Notes: a model not told the origin generated them from the letters alone. A DNA stretch of 64,000 bases from Oscillospiraceae bacterium (GCA_015063985.1 SVTC01000006.1:49598-113597), one strand, 5' to 3'; numbered from the stretch's first letter, positions 52,199-60,388 are shown. A program made the numbers and translations.

Positions 52199-52891
52199 AT
52201 GATACGCAAGATCATCAAGATAGACGAAGAAAAATGCAACGGCTGCGGAAGATGCGCCGCCGCCTGCCACGAGGGCGCAATTGAAATGATCAACGGCAAA
52301 GCAAAGCTTACACGAGAGGACTACTGCGACGGACTGGGTGATTGTCTGCCCGCTTGCCCCACCAACGCAATAAGCTTTGAGGAAAGAGAGGCACCCGCAT
52401 ATAACGAGGCGGCGGTTCTTGCCTCCAAGGAAAAGAAAGCTCCTCTTCCCTGCGGCTGTCCCGGGATGAACGCAAGGGCTATTCACAGAGCCCCCGCACA
52501 ACCCGCTGCTGACTCCGCCTTAGTCACAAGCCAACTTTCCCAGTGGCCCGTTCAGATCAAGCTCGTTAACGTCAACGCCCCCTATTTTAACGGTGCAAAG
52601 CTTCTTGTGGCGGCTGATTGCACTGCCTTCAGCTACGGGAATTTCCACAACGATTTTATAAAGAACCACATCACTCTCATTGGGTGTCCCAAGCTTGACA
52701 GCGTAGATTACTCCGAAAAGCTCACCGCAATAATCGCCAATAACGATATAAAGAGCGTAACCGTGGTACGTATGGAGGTGCCCTGCTGCGGAGGCATAGA
52801 GAATGCGGTTAAGCAAGCTCTGATGGCAAGCGGGAAATTCATCCCCCGGCAAGTCGTAACCATTTCCACTGACGGAAGAATAATCCAATAA
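52199..52891 (+). CDS. 4Fe-4S ferredoxin-type iron-sulfur protein
   Basis: 230 residues. Two ferredoxin repeats open the protein: CNGCGRCAAAC at about residues 14-24 is a full CX2CX2CX3C cluster, and the second, CDGLGDCLPACP near residue 44, lacks the second Cys, so it may hold a [3Fe-4S] or a labile cluster. CGCPG near 85 and PCCGG near 200 give further thiols in an otherwise unrecognised C-terminal domain. No membrane segment. The start follows AAAAAGGAGAG. Similar proteins often stand beside Crp/Fnr genes in anaerobes and may act in redox or nitrosative stress; that is inference. Confidence 0.85.
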   Translation: MIRKIIKIDEEKCNGCGRCAAACHEGAIEMINGKAKLTREDYCDGLGDCLPACPTNAISFEEREAPAYNEAAVLASKEKKAPLPCGCPGMNARAIHRAPAQPAADSALVTSQLSQWPVQIKLVNVNAPYFNGAKLLVAADCTAFSYGNFHNDFIKNHITLIGCPKLDSVDYSEKLTAIIANNDIKSVTVVRMEVPCCGGIENAVKQALMASGKFIPRQVVTISTDGRIIQ

Positions 52892-52924
52892 GAAAAACTG
52901 CCGATGAGCCTTCTCATCGGCAGT
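52892..52924 (-). terminator. Terminator of the MBL-fold gene
   Basis: ACTGCCGATGAG pairs with CTCATCGGCAGT across CCTT; on the minus strand TTTTTC follows. It lies between two convergent genes and has no T-run on the plus strand. Confidence 0.85.
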
Positions 52925-52928
52925 AGCC

Positions 52929-53798
52929 TTATATAATTATCTCGCTTGTTCCTTCAAAGGCCTTGTAGACCTCTTCAGCCTTGGCTTCGGCGCACAGATT
53001 TGCGATGCACCCCTCCAATTTATCGTATTCCTTTGAATGCATTGCACGGTATCCGGCCCTTGAGATAGGCAAAAGCAGGATCTCGGGAGAAACGTATCTG
53101 TAAAAATCAACACAAAAGGCATCACAAAGATAGTGGTGCGGCATCTGCAAAACGTCGCATTTAAGCTCCTTGTGATAACGCCACGCGGTTATCTGCATAC
53201 TGCGGCGATATGCATCTCCCGTTATCATCGCTTTTTTCTCCTTTCCGCTGACGGTAAATATCAAGGAGCACATATTGGCATTTCCGCCGCTGCTGTTGAA
53301 TATGGAGCAATCATCGGGAACGTACAAAAATTGCAAGCTCACGTCATCCAATTTATATATCTCATCCCTTTGAGGGCGGCGGCAGCCTGCGCACATATTA
53401 TAGCAGACCTCGTCCATATCATCGTTTGCACCCTTCAGAAGATTTCCGACTCCGTTTTTGTCGCAAAACTCCTCCGGAAACCAATAAATAAACTCCTTGA
53501 CCCTTATGCGCCTTTTCAGCTCGGGATCTCGACTTATGGCTTGTATGGCTCCGTAGTGATCGATATGGGGATGAGTTATTATCCATTTATCTACTATAGG
53601 AAGCGCCCCATCCGTCTGCGCCTCCAAAAGCTCCGCAAAACAAAGTGCATCATTGGGCTGACCGCCGTCGATTACGATCAGTCCCCCGCCATCTCCCACG
53701 ATCACGTAGCCCATACCCGCGGCCGGCCAGCCCGCCTGCCCGCCAAAGGGTCCGTCATACATAGAATCACGGGTCATATACTGAATAAGTCTTGCCAT
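52929..53798 (-). CDS. MBL-fold metallo-hydrolase
   Basis: 289 residues. ITHPHIDHYGA near residue 74 is the zinc-binding HxHxDH-type motif (here HPHIDH), and MPHHYLCD near residue 220 and the TGDAYRR stretch near residue 193 supply further ligands. GGLIVIDGG near residue 34 is the family strand. Cytosolic. The substrate is unclear; glyoxalase II-like, lactonase and RNase-like members all share these residues. It has its own near-perfect promoter and ribosome site GGAGGGG. Confidence 0.85.
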   Translation of the reverse strand: MARLIQYMTRDSMYDGPFGGQAGWPAAGMGYVIVGDGGGLIVIDGGQPNDALCFAELLEAQTDGALPIVDKWIITHPHIDHYGAIQAISRDPELKRRIRVKEFIYWFPEEFCDKNGVGNLLKGANDDMDEVCYNMCAGCRRPQRDEIYKLDDVSLQFLYVPDDCSIFNSSGGNANMCSLIFTVSGKEKKAMITGDAYRRSMQITAWRYHKELKCDVLQMPHHYLCDAFCVDFYRYVSPEILLLPISRAGYRAMHSKEYDKLEGCIANLCAEAKAEEVYKAFEGTSEIII

Positions 53799-53826
53799 AA
53801 TCCCCTCCGCAATTTAGTTTAAGCTC

Positions 53827-53855
53827 ATTATAATAAAAAATCGGGCCTTTGTCAA
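53827..53855 (-). promoter_or_regulatory. Consensus promoter of the MBL-fold gene
   Basis: Minus strand TTGACA (53850-53855), 17-bp spacer, TATAAT (53827-53832), both perfect. Confidence 0.85.
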
Positions 53856-53867
53856 GAAAACGGCAAA

Positions 53868-53905
53868 AGAAAAGCAGAGTCAGGGGCAATACCCCAAGCT
53901 CTGCT
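53868..53905 (-). terminator. Terminator of the five-gene carbohydrate operon
   Basis: AGCAGAG pairs with CTCTGCT, with an inner GGGG/CCCC stem, followed on the minus strand by TTTTCTTTT. Confidence 0.8.
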
Positions 53906-53912
53906 AAGCTTT

Positions 53913-55202
53913 TTACTTTAAAGCATACATAGCCGCTCCGACGGCACCGCTGTGCGGACCGTAGGTAAGCTCTACCTTGACTCCGAAAACCTCGGACAGC
54001 ACAGCTCTCCACACGGGGCTCACTGAGGGACCTCCGCACATAGTGATGCGCCGTACCTTGATAAGCTCCCGCACACGGGACTTAAGGGAATTTGCAATCC
54101 CCTCCATAAGCGCCCTTGCAATATTTTGCTTACTGTATCCGCTAAGATCGGGAACCTCTCCCATAGGATCAAAGCTTAGCCCGCCGGCTCCGCGAGAAGC
54201 CGCTGCCGCATACTCGTCAAGCAAACGGAATTTATCCTCATCGGATGATATATAGCGCTCCACCACGTCCTTTATCCTCTCGCTGGCACGGGCAAGAGAG
54301 CTCATGGCTCCCCAAGGACCCGCGGGAGTAAGAAAGGGATCTGCCAAAAGCTGATTGTTTATAATTTCCTCTCTGTTTTCCATAGGAAAGAAGCAGACCC
54401 AAGATGTTCCGCAGGATATGAGAAGATCGCCCTGCTTTTCAATATTGCAGGCTCTTGCGGCAGTGGGATGGTCAAAGGAGCCCAGGAACACTCTCGTTCC
54501 CAATGGCAGACCCGAATCCGAGGCACCGAGCTCGGTAAGGGCACCAAGAAGATCTCCACACTCACAAAGCGGGGGAAGCTTCTCCTTGGGAATAGAGAGC
54601 TTTTTTAGATACTCCTCATTCCATTGGCGCTTTTTCTGATCGCAAAGATAAAAGGGAGTCGCTGTGGAAACGTCTATTCCCCACTGTCCCGTAAGACGGT
54701 GCAAAACGTATTCGGTTGCCATACATATAACCGAGGCGTTATCCAAAAGCTCGGGAGCGTGAAGGCGCAAATGGGAAAGATGTCCCAAGGGGAAGGAAGG
54801 CGCCAGTGCCCAGCCAACGGTTTGGCGAACGTCAGCACCGAAATCACTTCCGAACACTGCTGCAATTTCTTCACTCATGGGGCGGTTCAGCCAGGAATAT
54901 CCGTCTGTAAGGGCTTTCCCATCCTTATCGCAGATAACCGTATTTCCCGATGCACTTGCCATAGCAAGTCCTTGAAGCTCTCCGTCTTGGGGAAGCCTTT
55001 CGCCAAGTCTTTTCAAAACCGAGCAAACGGTTCTGTAAAAGACCTCCATATCTATTCCGAGATATTCGCTGCCATCGGGCAAAAAGGACGGACCGTAAAC
55101 AAATTCCTGGCTTTCCTTGGCAACCACACCGTCCTCGGGAGAGAATAGCACTGCCTTCACGGATGAAGTTCCAAGGTCGAGACCTATTGCATATTTTTTC
55201 AT
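53913..55202 (-). CDS. FGGY family carbohydrate kinase
   Basis: 429 residues, shorter than the usual 480-520. The N-terminal GLDLGTSSVKAVLF at residues 7-20 binds phosphate, and RITMCGGPSVSPVWRAVLSEVFG near residue 388 is the C-terminal FGGY signature. It phosphorylates a ketose, polyol or similar sugar. The start has a poor ribosome site and may depend on coupling to the isomerase, which ends 9 bases earlier. It is last in an operon with an isomerase, a YjbQ protein, a TIM-like protein and an amidohydrolase. The sugar is unknown. Confidence 0.87.
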   Translation of the reverse strand: MKKYAIGLDLGTSSVKAVLFSPEDGVVAKESQEFVYGPSFLPDGSEYLGIDMEVFYRTVCSVLKRLGERLPQDGELQGLAMASASGNTVICDKDGKALTDGYSWLNRPMSEEIAAVFGSDFGADVRQTVGWALAPSFPLGHLSHLRLHAPELLDNASVICMATEYVLHRLTGQWGIDVSTATPFYLCDQKKRQWNEEYLKKLSIPKEKLPPLCECGDLLGALTELGASDSGLPLGTRVFLGSFDHPTAARACNIEKQGDLLISCGTSWVCFFPMENREEIINNQLLADPFLTPAGPWGAMSSLARASERIKDVVERYISSDEDKFRLLDEYAAAASRGAGGLSFDPMGEVPDLSGYSKQNIARALMEGIANSLKSRVRELIKVRRITMCGGPSVSPVWRAVLSEVFGVKVELTYGPHSGAVGAAMYALK

Positions 55203-55211
55203 ATCACACCG

Positions 55212-56597
55212 TTATATAATGGTATACTTCATTCCCAGAGTCTTGGCATAAAGAGCAAGACTCTTTGCATCAACACCGTAAACCAATGCGCTGTGATGGG
55301 TACCGCCAAGCTCGCTGTACTTCTCCAAAAACTCACTGACCGAAACAGTCGGCTTGAACCAGCCGTTCATTGAAGTAGCAAGATTCTCTATCTTTTCGGG
55401 AAGCTGAAGCATCTCGCCCTCAGCAATAACAAGATCAAACCAATCGTCGGCGTTGGGCAGAAGATTTACTATACAAGCCTTGCCTGCCACCATATGACCG
55501 AGAATGCAAGCGGGATCGGGACTGTCGGCATAAGGGAAGGGCTTTATAACAGTTTTTCTGTTTTCCATAAGCTTAAGATTGCACTCGCCCATATGGCTCA
55601 TATATATCGCTCCGTCCTTCCAATCGGGACAGAACATTTCGGTGAAATTGACCTTATCAAAGGTCTTCATAAGAGAGCCTACAAGTGCGGCGGTAAGAAC
55701 GTCACCCTCACCTGCATAGCCGATTCCGCGAGCCATTGCCTTTGAGCTTTCGGAAAAGGGCATAGTATCAAAGCCGCCAACCTTTCCTGCGGAAAGGAAG
55801 GTCATTGTAAAGCCGGAAAGACCGTTGGCGTCTATCCATCTGCGGACTCCCAATCCGACCTTCTCGGAGAAGGAATACTCCTCAAGGCTTACCGCGCTTG
55901 CTCCGTTTTCGGCGCAATCCTTTTTATACTCAGCGGAAATTTCCTCTTCGCTTACACTGTCGCGATGCTTTATAAGCTCGTTTCCGTCGCACTCAACCAT
56001 TTCAACGCCCAGGCGCTTCATCGCCTTTTCGGAGGGAACAAAGTCTCCCATACCCTCAAAGGAGCCTCCCACACGGCCGACCTTCATACCGTTAAGAGCT
56101 TTAGCCGCCTTGATAGCCTTTGCCGCATCGGCAACACGCTTGCAAACGTCACTTTGTACATAATGTCCTACGAAGAGAGAGTACTCCTTAGCTCTGCGGC
56201 GAAGAAGATTACAAAAATCCTGAACTCCGTGGATACCGTGGTTAAAGGATACTCCGCCGGAAATAACGTCAAAACCAAAGCTGAAGTCTCTTGTGGTATC
56301 GAGAATTATAACGGGAAGCTTTGTGGCTGCTAAAGCATCGATAGCTTCCATAGAGGGAGAATATGCCAGATGAACGGTAACGATGGCATCTACGCCCGCT
56401 GCCTCAAAGCTCTTTACCGCCTTTTCAAATTCGGGAGCAATACGGCAGATATCAGCCTTGATCACTTCAACACCCTGCTTTTCCAAGAATGATGCAACCG
56501 AATCACAATACTCTTGGATCTCGGGACGAAGGCTTGCTATACGGTCATCATAGAGCTTTAAGTAAAAAGGAAGAAAACCTATTTTTGCTGTTTCCAT
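55212..56597 (-). CDS. L-fucose/L-arabinose isomerase family protein
   Basis: 461 residues. I start at METAKIGFLP, preceded by AAGGAGATC; the frame remains open 42 codons upstream within the previous gene. The fold of sugar isomerases in the FucI/AraA superfamily is recognisable from GYAGEGDVLTAALVGSL near residue 310 and MGECNLKLM near residue 340, with metal-binding Glu and His spread over the C-terminal half. It likely interconverts an aldose and a ketose that the next gene phosphorylates. The gap to the YjbQ gene is 19 bases. Confidence 0.82.
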   Translation of the reverse strand: METAKIGFLPFYLKLYDDRIASLRPEIQEYCDSVASFLEKQGVEVIKADICRIAPEFEKAVKSFEAAGVDAIVTVHLAYSPSMEAIDALAATKLPVIILDTTRDFSFGFDVISGGVSFNHGIHGVQDFCNLLRRRAKEYSLFVGHYVQSDVCKRVADAAKAIKAAKALNGMKVGRVGGSFEGMGDFVPSEKAMKRLGVEMVECDGNELIKHRDSVSEEEISAEYKKDCAENGASAVSLEEYSFSEKVGLGVRRWIDANGLSGFTMTFLSAGKVGGFDTMPFSESSKAMARGIGYAGEGDVLTAALVGSLMKTFDKVNFTEMFCPDWKDGAIYMSHMGECNLKLMENRKTVIKPFPYADSPDPACILGHMVAGKACIVNLLPNADDWFDLVIAEGEMLQLPEKIENLATSMNGWFKPTVSVSEFLEKYSELGGTHHSALVYGVDAKSLALYAKTLGMKYTII

Positions 56598-56616
56598 AAC
56601 AATGATCTCCTTATAA

Positions 56617-57111
56617 TCATTCACCGATAACGGTAATTCTAAGCTTTCTGCTACGCTGTCTGGTAGTATCAAAATCAATGAGGAACACGTGACCGAAGGA
56701 GCCGAGATCCGGAGCGGCATCAAGCACCGCTATAGTCTCACTGCGGCCGATAAGCTGGGAGCGCAAATGAGCATCGGTATTGTGGCATCCGCGGGCATCC
56801 TCGTCGTGAAGCTCGGCAAAGGCAAGAGCCTTGGGGCCGGGATGAAGGTATATGCCCTCTCTTACACAGTCGGGCATTATCTTCTGCAAGGCCTCGATAA
56901 AATCCTGCTGAAGAGTTTCAAGTCCCGTTACACAGCAGTCAAAGGCCAGCTCCTGAGTGCAGACCGAGCAGGTGGTATGAGGGGTGGACACCGATACTAT
57001 ACCGATTGTGATACCGCTTTCGCTTACCGCCTTTTTTACCTCCTCGGTAACGTTATGAAAGGTCACCTTTCTGTCATCGGACAAAAGCTGAACTGTTTTT
57101 GCAAATACCAT
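56617..57111 (-). CDS. YjbQ/UPF0047 family protein
   Basis: 164 residues, slightly longer than the usual 130-140 owing to an inner insertion. The family pattern is clear: STPHTTCSVCTQE near residue 42, a GC rich His loop GCHNTDAHLRSQLIG near residue 108, and FIDFD-like LIDFD near the end. Some members have thiamine-phosphate-synthase-like activity in genetic tests, but the physiological reaction is uncertain. It lies one base after the TIM-like gene inside a carbohydrate operon, which hints at a sugar-linked activity. Confidence 0.85.
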   Translation of the reverse strand: MVFAKTVQLLSDDRKVTFHNVTEEVKKAVSESGITIGIVSVSTPHTTCSVCTQELAFDCCVTGLETLQQDFIEALQKIMPDCVREGIYLHPGPKALAFAELHDEDARGCHNTDAHLRSQLIGRSETIAVLDAAPDLGSFGHVFLIDFDTTRQRSRKLRITVIGE

Positions 57112-57112
57112 C

Positions 57113-57817
57113 TTATTTACCTGCCTTCTTTAAATCGTCTGCGGCACGGCGCACCGCGCCGATCATTTCATCTATCATTGCCAAAGGATCCTCTGCCTTG
57201 ATAATACCGGAAGCGGCACCTGCGGCATCAGAGCCCGCCATAATGAAATCATAAACCTGCTGACCGTTGGTAATACCTGCCGCCTGCTCAACGAGAATAT
57301 CGGGGTAAATGCTCTTTATGGCCTCAACAGACTCCATAACGTAGCCCATATCGCTTGCCTGAGAGCCGCCGATCAGCTCACTGGGCTCGGGGTTGATGAT
57401 ATCGGGATGGAGCTGAGCGATCGCCTTTGCCTCAGCAATGGTATCGGCGCAGGCAAAAACGAGAAAATCCAATTCCTTTGCTCTGTCTATGGTCTTCTTT
57501 ATCTGAGGGACGGACATGGGCTTTTCGCAATGGTTTACCACCACGCCCTTGGCTCCTGCCGCCTTCAGACCCTCGGGCAATACGTCTGCCATACCGCGGC
57601 CGGGGTAAAGAGTATCCATATAAGGCGCAAGCACGATAAGATGCTTCGTGTTTTCGCAGATACGGCGTATTTCCACCGCGGGCGCGATGAAAAGAACGTC
57701 TATATCATATTTTTCAGCCGCCTTGTCTGCGGCAAGAGCATATTCCAGCACGGTGTCGCCGTAAATATAGTTCTTTACACCTACCTCAAAGTAGGGAGTT
57801 CTGATCTTCGGTTTCAT
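57113..57817 (-). CDS. Triose-phosphate isomerase-like protein with altered active site
   Basis: 234 residues, resembling the short archaeal-type TIM. The catalytic His (VNHCEKP near residue 94) and Glu (NPEPSELIGG near residue 141) are present, and AGSDAAGAASGI near residue 194 matches the phosphate-binding region. The N-terminal Asn-aromatic-Lys motif (usually NFK) reads Asn-Tyr-Ile, so the catalytic Lys appears absent, with a Lys just before the Asn instead. It may use another sugar phosphate, as related proteins in tetrose pathways do. It sits between an amidohydrolase and a YjbQ gene, so it is not the housekeeping enzyme. Confidence 0.75.
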   Translation of the reverse strand: MKPKIRTPYFEVGVKNYIYGDTVLEYALAADKAAEKYDIDVLFIAPAVEIRRICENTKHLIVLAPYMDTLYPGRGMADVLPEGLKAAGAKGVVVNHCEKPMSVPQIKKTIDRAKELDFLVFACADTIAEAKAIAQLHPDIINPEPSELIGGSQASDMGYVMESVEAIKSIYPDILVEQAAGITNGQQVYDFIMAGSDAAGAASGIIKAEDPLAMIDEMIGAVRRAADDLKKAGK

Positions 57818-57827
57818 TTTTTACTCC

Positions 57828-58856
57828 TTATCTTGCAACACTTGCGCAAAGAGACTTGGTGTTGCTGTACATTATCTTTTCAACGTCGCTGTCGCTAAGA
57901 TGCAACTGTGCGGCACTGCGCTTGAAGGCAATAAGCTGCTCGTATGCCATAAGGGAGATCTTATCGTTCTCCTCCTCGCGCATATGGGGCTGACCGTTCA
58001 CGTTGCCGTAATAGCCCTTGGGAACCACGTTGAAGTAGTCTCCGTTTTCAACAATTCTGTACATTCTCATTACCGCTATGGGAAGGTCAGTACCGTAAAG
58101 GAAGCGATCCACCCCCACCGTCTTTATTCCCTCTGTGATAGCGGGAGTGAAAAGGTTCGCGGTAAAATCGAACATCATATTCTTAGTGCTCTTCAATATT
58201 TCAAAGGCATTGCCGAAGTCCGCATCGGTATATGCTCTGCCAACGTGGGCGACTATCAGCTTAATGTTGGGGTATTTTTCCTCGATCTCAAGGATCTGAG
58301 CTATATTCACGGGATCGCCCAAGCGTCCGTCACGGGGAATGTGAAGCATAAGTATCCAACCGTTTTTGTTCGCCTTTTCCAGCTGAGCATGGGGAATAAA
58401 GTCGAATATTCTGACCTCCTTGGAGGGAATATAGGGAGGACAGCTTGAAAGATAGGGCTTAAGACCTATAAAGCCGCCCGCCTTGACCTTAGCCTCCATC
58501 TCATCGGGATCCTCTTTATAATCGCAACGGTAGAGCATAGGGAAATCATAGCCCTTGTTGGACTTTATGACGTACTCATTGGTCTGATCGATATCGGTAA
58601 GACACATACCGAATATCAGGCCCTCCGACTCCTGAAGGGGAAACATCTCCTTGTTAATTCTTAAAAACTCCTTAACGTCCATCTCCTTGCACAGATTATC
58701 CGTCCAGGTGGAACCGCCGTTATGAGAGCCGTGGGGATCCAGCCCCAAGGTGGAAATATGAAGGTGCGCATCAAAGAGTTTGTCAGGCAAAAAATCCTTT
58801 AATTCTCTGTTGTAGACCTCGCGGTCATAGGCTGTGTATTCGTATCCTCTTCCCAT
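57828..58856 (-). CDS. Amidohydrolase family protein
   Basis: 342-residue TIM-barrel hydrolase. DAHLHIS near residue 29 is the metal-binding HxH, LIVAHVGRAYTD near residue 203 carries the third His, and FLYGTDLP near residue 255 holds the final Asp. The pattern fits the amidohydrolase_2 group, which includes lactonases and decarboxylases of sugar acids. It starts at the operon's first ATG, preceded by ACAGGAG, and heads the five-gene set. It could open a lactone feeding the isomerase-kinase steps; inference only. Confidence 0.85.
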   Translation of the reverse strand: MGRGYEYTAYDREVYNRELKDFLPDKLFDAHLHISTLGLDPHGSHNGGSTWTDNLCKEMDVKEFLRINKEMFPLQESEGLIFGMCLTDIDQTNEYVIKSNKGYDFPMLYRCDYKEDPDEMEAKVKAGGFIGLKPYLSSCPPYIPSKEVRIFDFIPHAQLEKANKNGWILMLHIPRDGRLGDPVNIAQILEIEEKYPNIKLIVAHVGRAYTDADFGNAFEILKSTKNMMFDFTANLFTPAITEGIKTVGVDRFLYGTDLPIAVMRMYRIVENGDYFNVVPKGYYGNVNGQPHMREEENDKISLMAYEQLIAFKRSAAQLHLSDSDVEKIMYSNTKSLCASVAR

Positions 58857-58905
58857 TTTTTTACTCCTGTTATTCGTTAATTTTTTTGTATGTTTTTACA
58901 CATTA

Positions 58906-58934
58906 ATTATATCACGGTTTTTTTCCCACCGCAA
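58906..58934 (-). promoter_or_regulatory. Promoter of the five-gene carbohydrate operon
   Basis: Minus strand TTGCGG (58929-58934), 17-bp spacer, TATAAT (58906-58911), with an extended -10 TGA. The weak -35 suits activation by a factor bound just upstream. Confidence 0.7.
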
Positions 58935-58942
58935 GTACAAAC

Positions 58943-58984
58943 ATATAAAATCAAACCTTTTTAATATATAATCCAACCTTTTTA
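58943..58984 (-). promoter_or_regulatory. Tandem 21-bp direct repeats: candidate AraC-type activator site
   Basis: Two adjoining 21-bp units at 58943-58963 and 58964-58984 differ at only two positions. Their forward core is ATCAAACC or ATCCAACC followed by TTTTTA. They lie from about -44 to -85 relative to the predicted start, next to a weak -35. A 21-bp step in the same orientation equals two helical turns, as in the arabinose induction site. Confidence 0.7.
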
Positions 58985-59004
58985 CTGCTTTGCGGTAAGG
59001 CTTC

Positions 59005-59038
59005 AAAAAATCTCCGCCCAAGATTATTCCCGGGCGGA
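59005..59038 (-). terminator. Terminator of the Gfo/Idh gene at 59058
   Basis: TCCGCCC pairs with GGGCGGA across a 12-base loop, followed on the minus strand by TTTTTT. Confidence 0.8.
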
Positions 59039-59057
59039 AGATCAAAATTCCAAAGGT

Positions 59058-60302
59058 TTACTTTTGTAAATCCTTTAAATAAAGCTCCATCTGCTTTTCG
59101 GTAGGCTTATGATCCGGGTGAGAGCAGCAGGGTAATGTAGGCTCACTGCCGTCATCTCCCCAGAAGGGTGTCAGGCGATCGTTTTCATAGAGCTTTTTAT
59201 CCTCTTCTTTTCTGAAATCGGGAACGTCCATCGTTCTTCCGCCGTCAAGAACGGAACGGTGTCCCAAAATAGCAACCGAGGACATAACCGTAGCAGAATA
59301 TATATCAAAGGGATGAGGAGGCTGCTTACCCTCCTTAACACTCTCCAAAAAGATACGGGCAGTTAAAAAATCGCCTCCGCCGTGGCCCGTTTTCTTTATC
59401 AAAGCTTCATCCTTATCGTTCCAGGAGGGAGTATACAGCTTTTCACATTCTTCGTTTTCGGGCTTGTCCCACTGGTTATAGCGAAGCATCACTCTATCGC
59501 CCAGACCGCGCAGATTCTCTATCTGCCCCTTTGTTCCGCAAATACGGTAGGAATTATGATGAGCGCCGAAAAGCGAGCAAGCTGTAACTCTGAAAACAGA
59601 GCCGTCATCGTTAAGAGTGGTTATGTTTGCCGCCTTATCAGCATTGTATGAAGCATTGGGAATATCTGATGTGGTAGGCGCGTACATAGCAAAAGCTGTG
59701 ACCTTTTTGGGGGTCGCTCCCGTTATATGCATTACAGGTCCCAAGGAATGGGTAATGTAATAGGTCATCGGCAAAAAGTTTCTCCAGTGCTTGGGATAGA
59801 AATTATATCTTTTCCTGAAGCCGGAATCCCAGGGATCTCCTGGATGGTTATACTCTCCCTCGGCAAAAAGGATCTTGCCCAAAGAACCGCCGTCAACAAC
59901 GCGCTTCATTTCGCGGTTAAATTTCATCTGCGGATAGTTTTCGGCAAGCATATAAATGCTCTTGCTTTTTTCAAAGGCGCGTACCAATTCCACACCCTCA
60001 GCCATAGTACCGTTGGAAATACATTCGCTGAAAACGTGAATATTTCTTTCAAAGCACTTTACGGCATAAGGGGCGTGCTGATAAAAGTTATTTGCCAAAA
60101 TAACCGCATCCATGGGATGCTCGATAAAGGCATCAAAGTCATCGTATACACTGACACTGGAGTCCAGCTTTTTTTCCGCAGCCTCTCTGCGCTCCTTGTG
60201 GTTATCGCAAATCGCCACTATTTCCGCATTCTGAAGCATAAATGACTGTGCCAGATCCATTCCTCTGCCGACGCCAAATACGCCTACTCTGATTTTTTCC
60301 AT
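59058..60302 (-). CDS. Gfo/Idh/MocA family oxidoreductase
   Basis: 414 residues. The Rossmann motif GVFGVGRGMDLA is at residues 8-19. The family EKP motif is replaced by SECISNG near residue 93, where the catalytic Lys is not evident, so it may be an atypical member with a different role. A C-terminal extension, rich in Glu/Lys, ends with a Cys/His cluster (TLPCCSHPDHKP near residue 390) that could bind metal. It is a single-gene unit divergent from a frameshifted AraC gene. Substrate unknown. Confidence 0.82.
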   Translation of the reverse strand: MEKIRVGVFGVGRGMDLAQSFMLQNAEIVAICDNHKERREAAEKKLDSSVSVYDDFDAFIEHPMDAVILANNFYQHAPYAVKCFERNIHVFSECISNGTMAEGVELVRAFEKSKSIYMLAENYPQMKFNREMKRVVDGGSLGKILFAEGEYNHPGDPWDSGFRKRYNFYPKHWRNFLPMTYYITHSLGPVMHITGATPKKVTAFAMYAPTTSDIPNASYNADKAANITTLNDDGSVFRVTACSLFGAHHNSYRICGTKGQIENLRGLGDRVMLRYNQWDKPENEECEKLYTPSWNDKDEALIKKTGHGGGDFLTARIFLESVKEGKQPPHPFDIYSATVMSSVAILGHRSVLDGGRTMDVPDFRKEEDKKLYENDRLTPFWGDDGSEPTLPCCSHPDHKPTEKQMELYLKDLQK

Positions 60303-60370
60303 AGCTTCTCCTTCGTTTTTGTTTTTTCAATACAATTGTACCACAAAAGTCTATTTTTCCAATATATTTA

Positions 60371-60388
60371 TTCTATGAAAGCATAGAA
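60371..60388. promoter_or_regulatory. Palindrome between Gfo/Idh gene and AraC gene
   Basis: TTCTATG-AAAG-CATAGAA, a perfect 7-bp inverted repeat between the two divergent promoters. It is a candidate operator. Confidence 0.5.

Noticed and set aside
52105..52299. 65-codon N-terminal extension of the Crp/Fnr protein
   Set aside because: It covers the divergent promoter region and the start of the iron-sulfur gene; the ATG at 52104 has the ribosome site.
53133..53822. 229-codon frame on the plus strand
   Set aside because: Antisense to the MBL-fold gene, whose zinc motif is clear.
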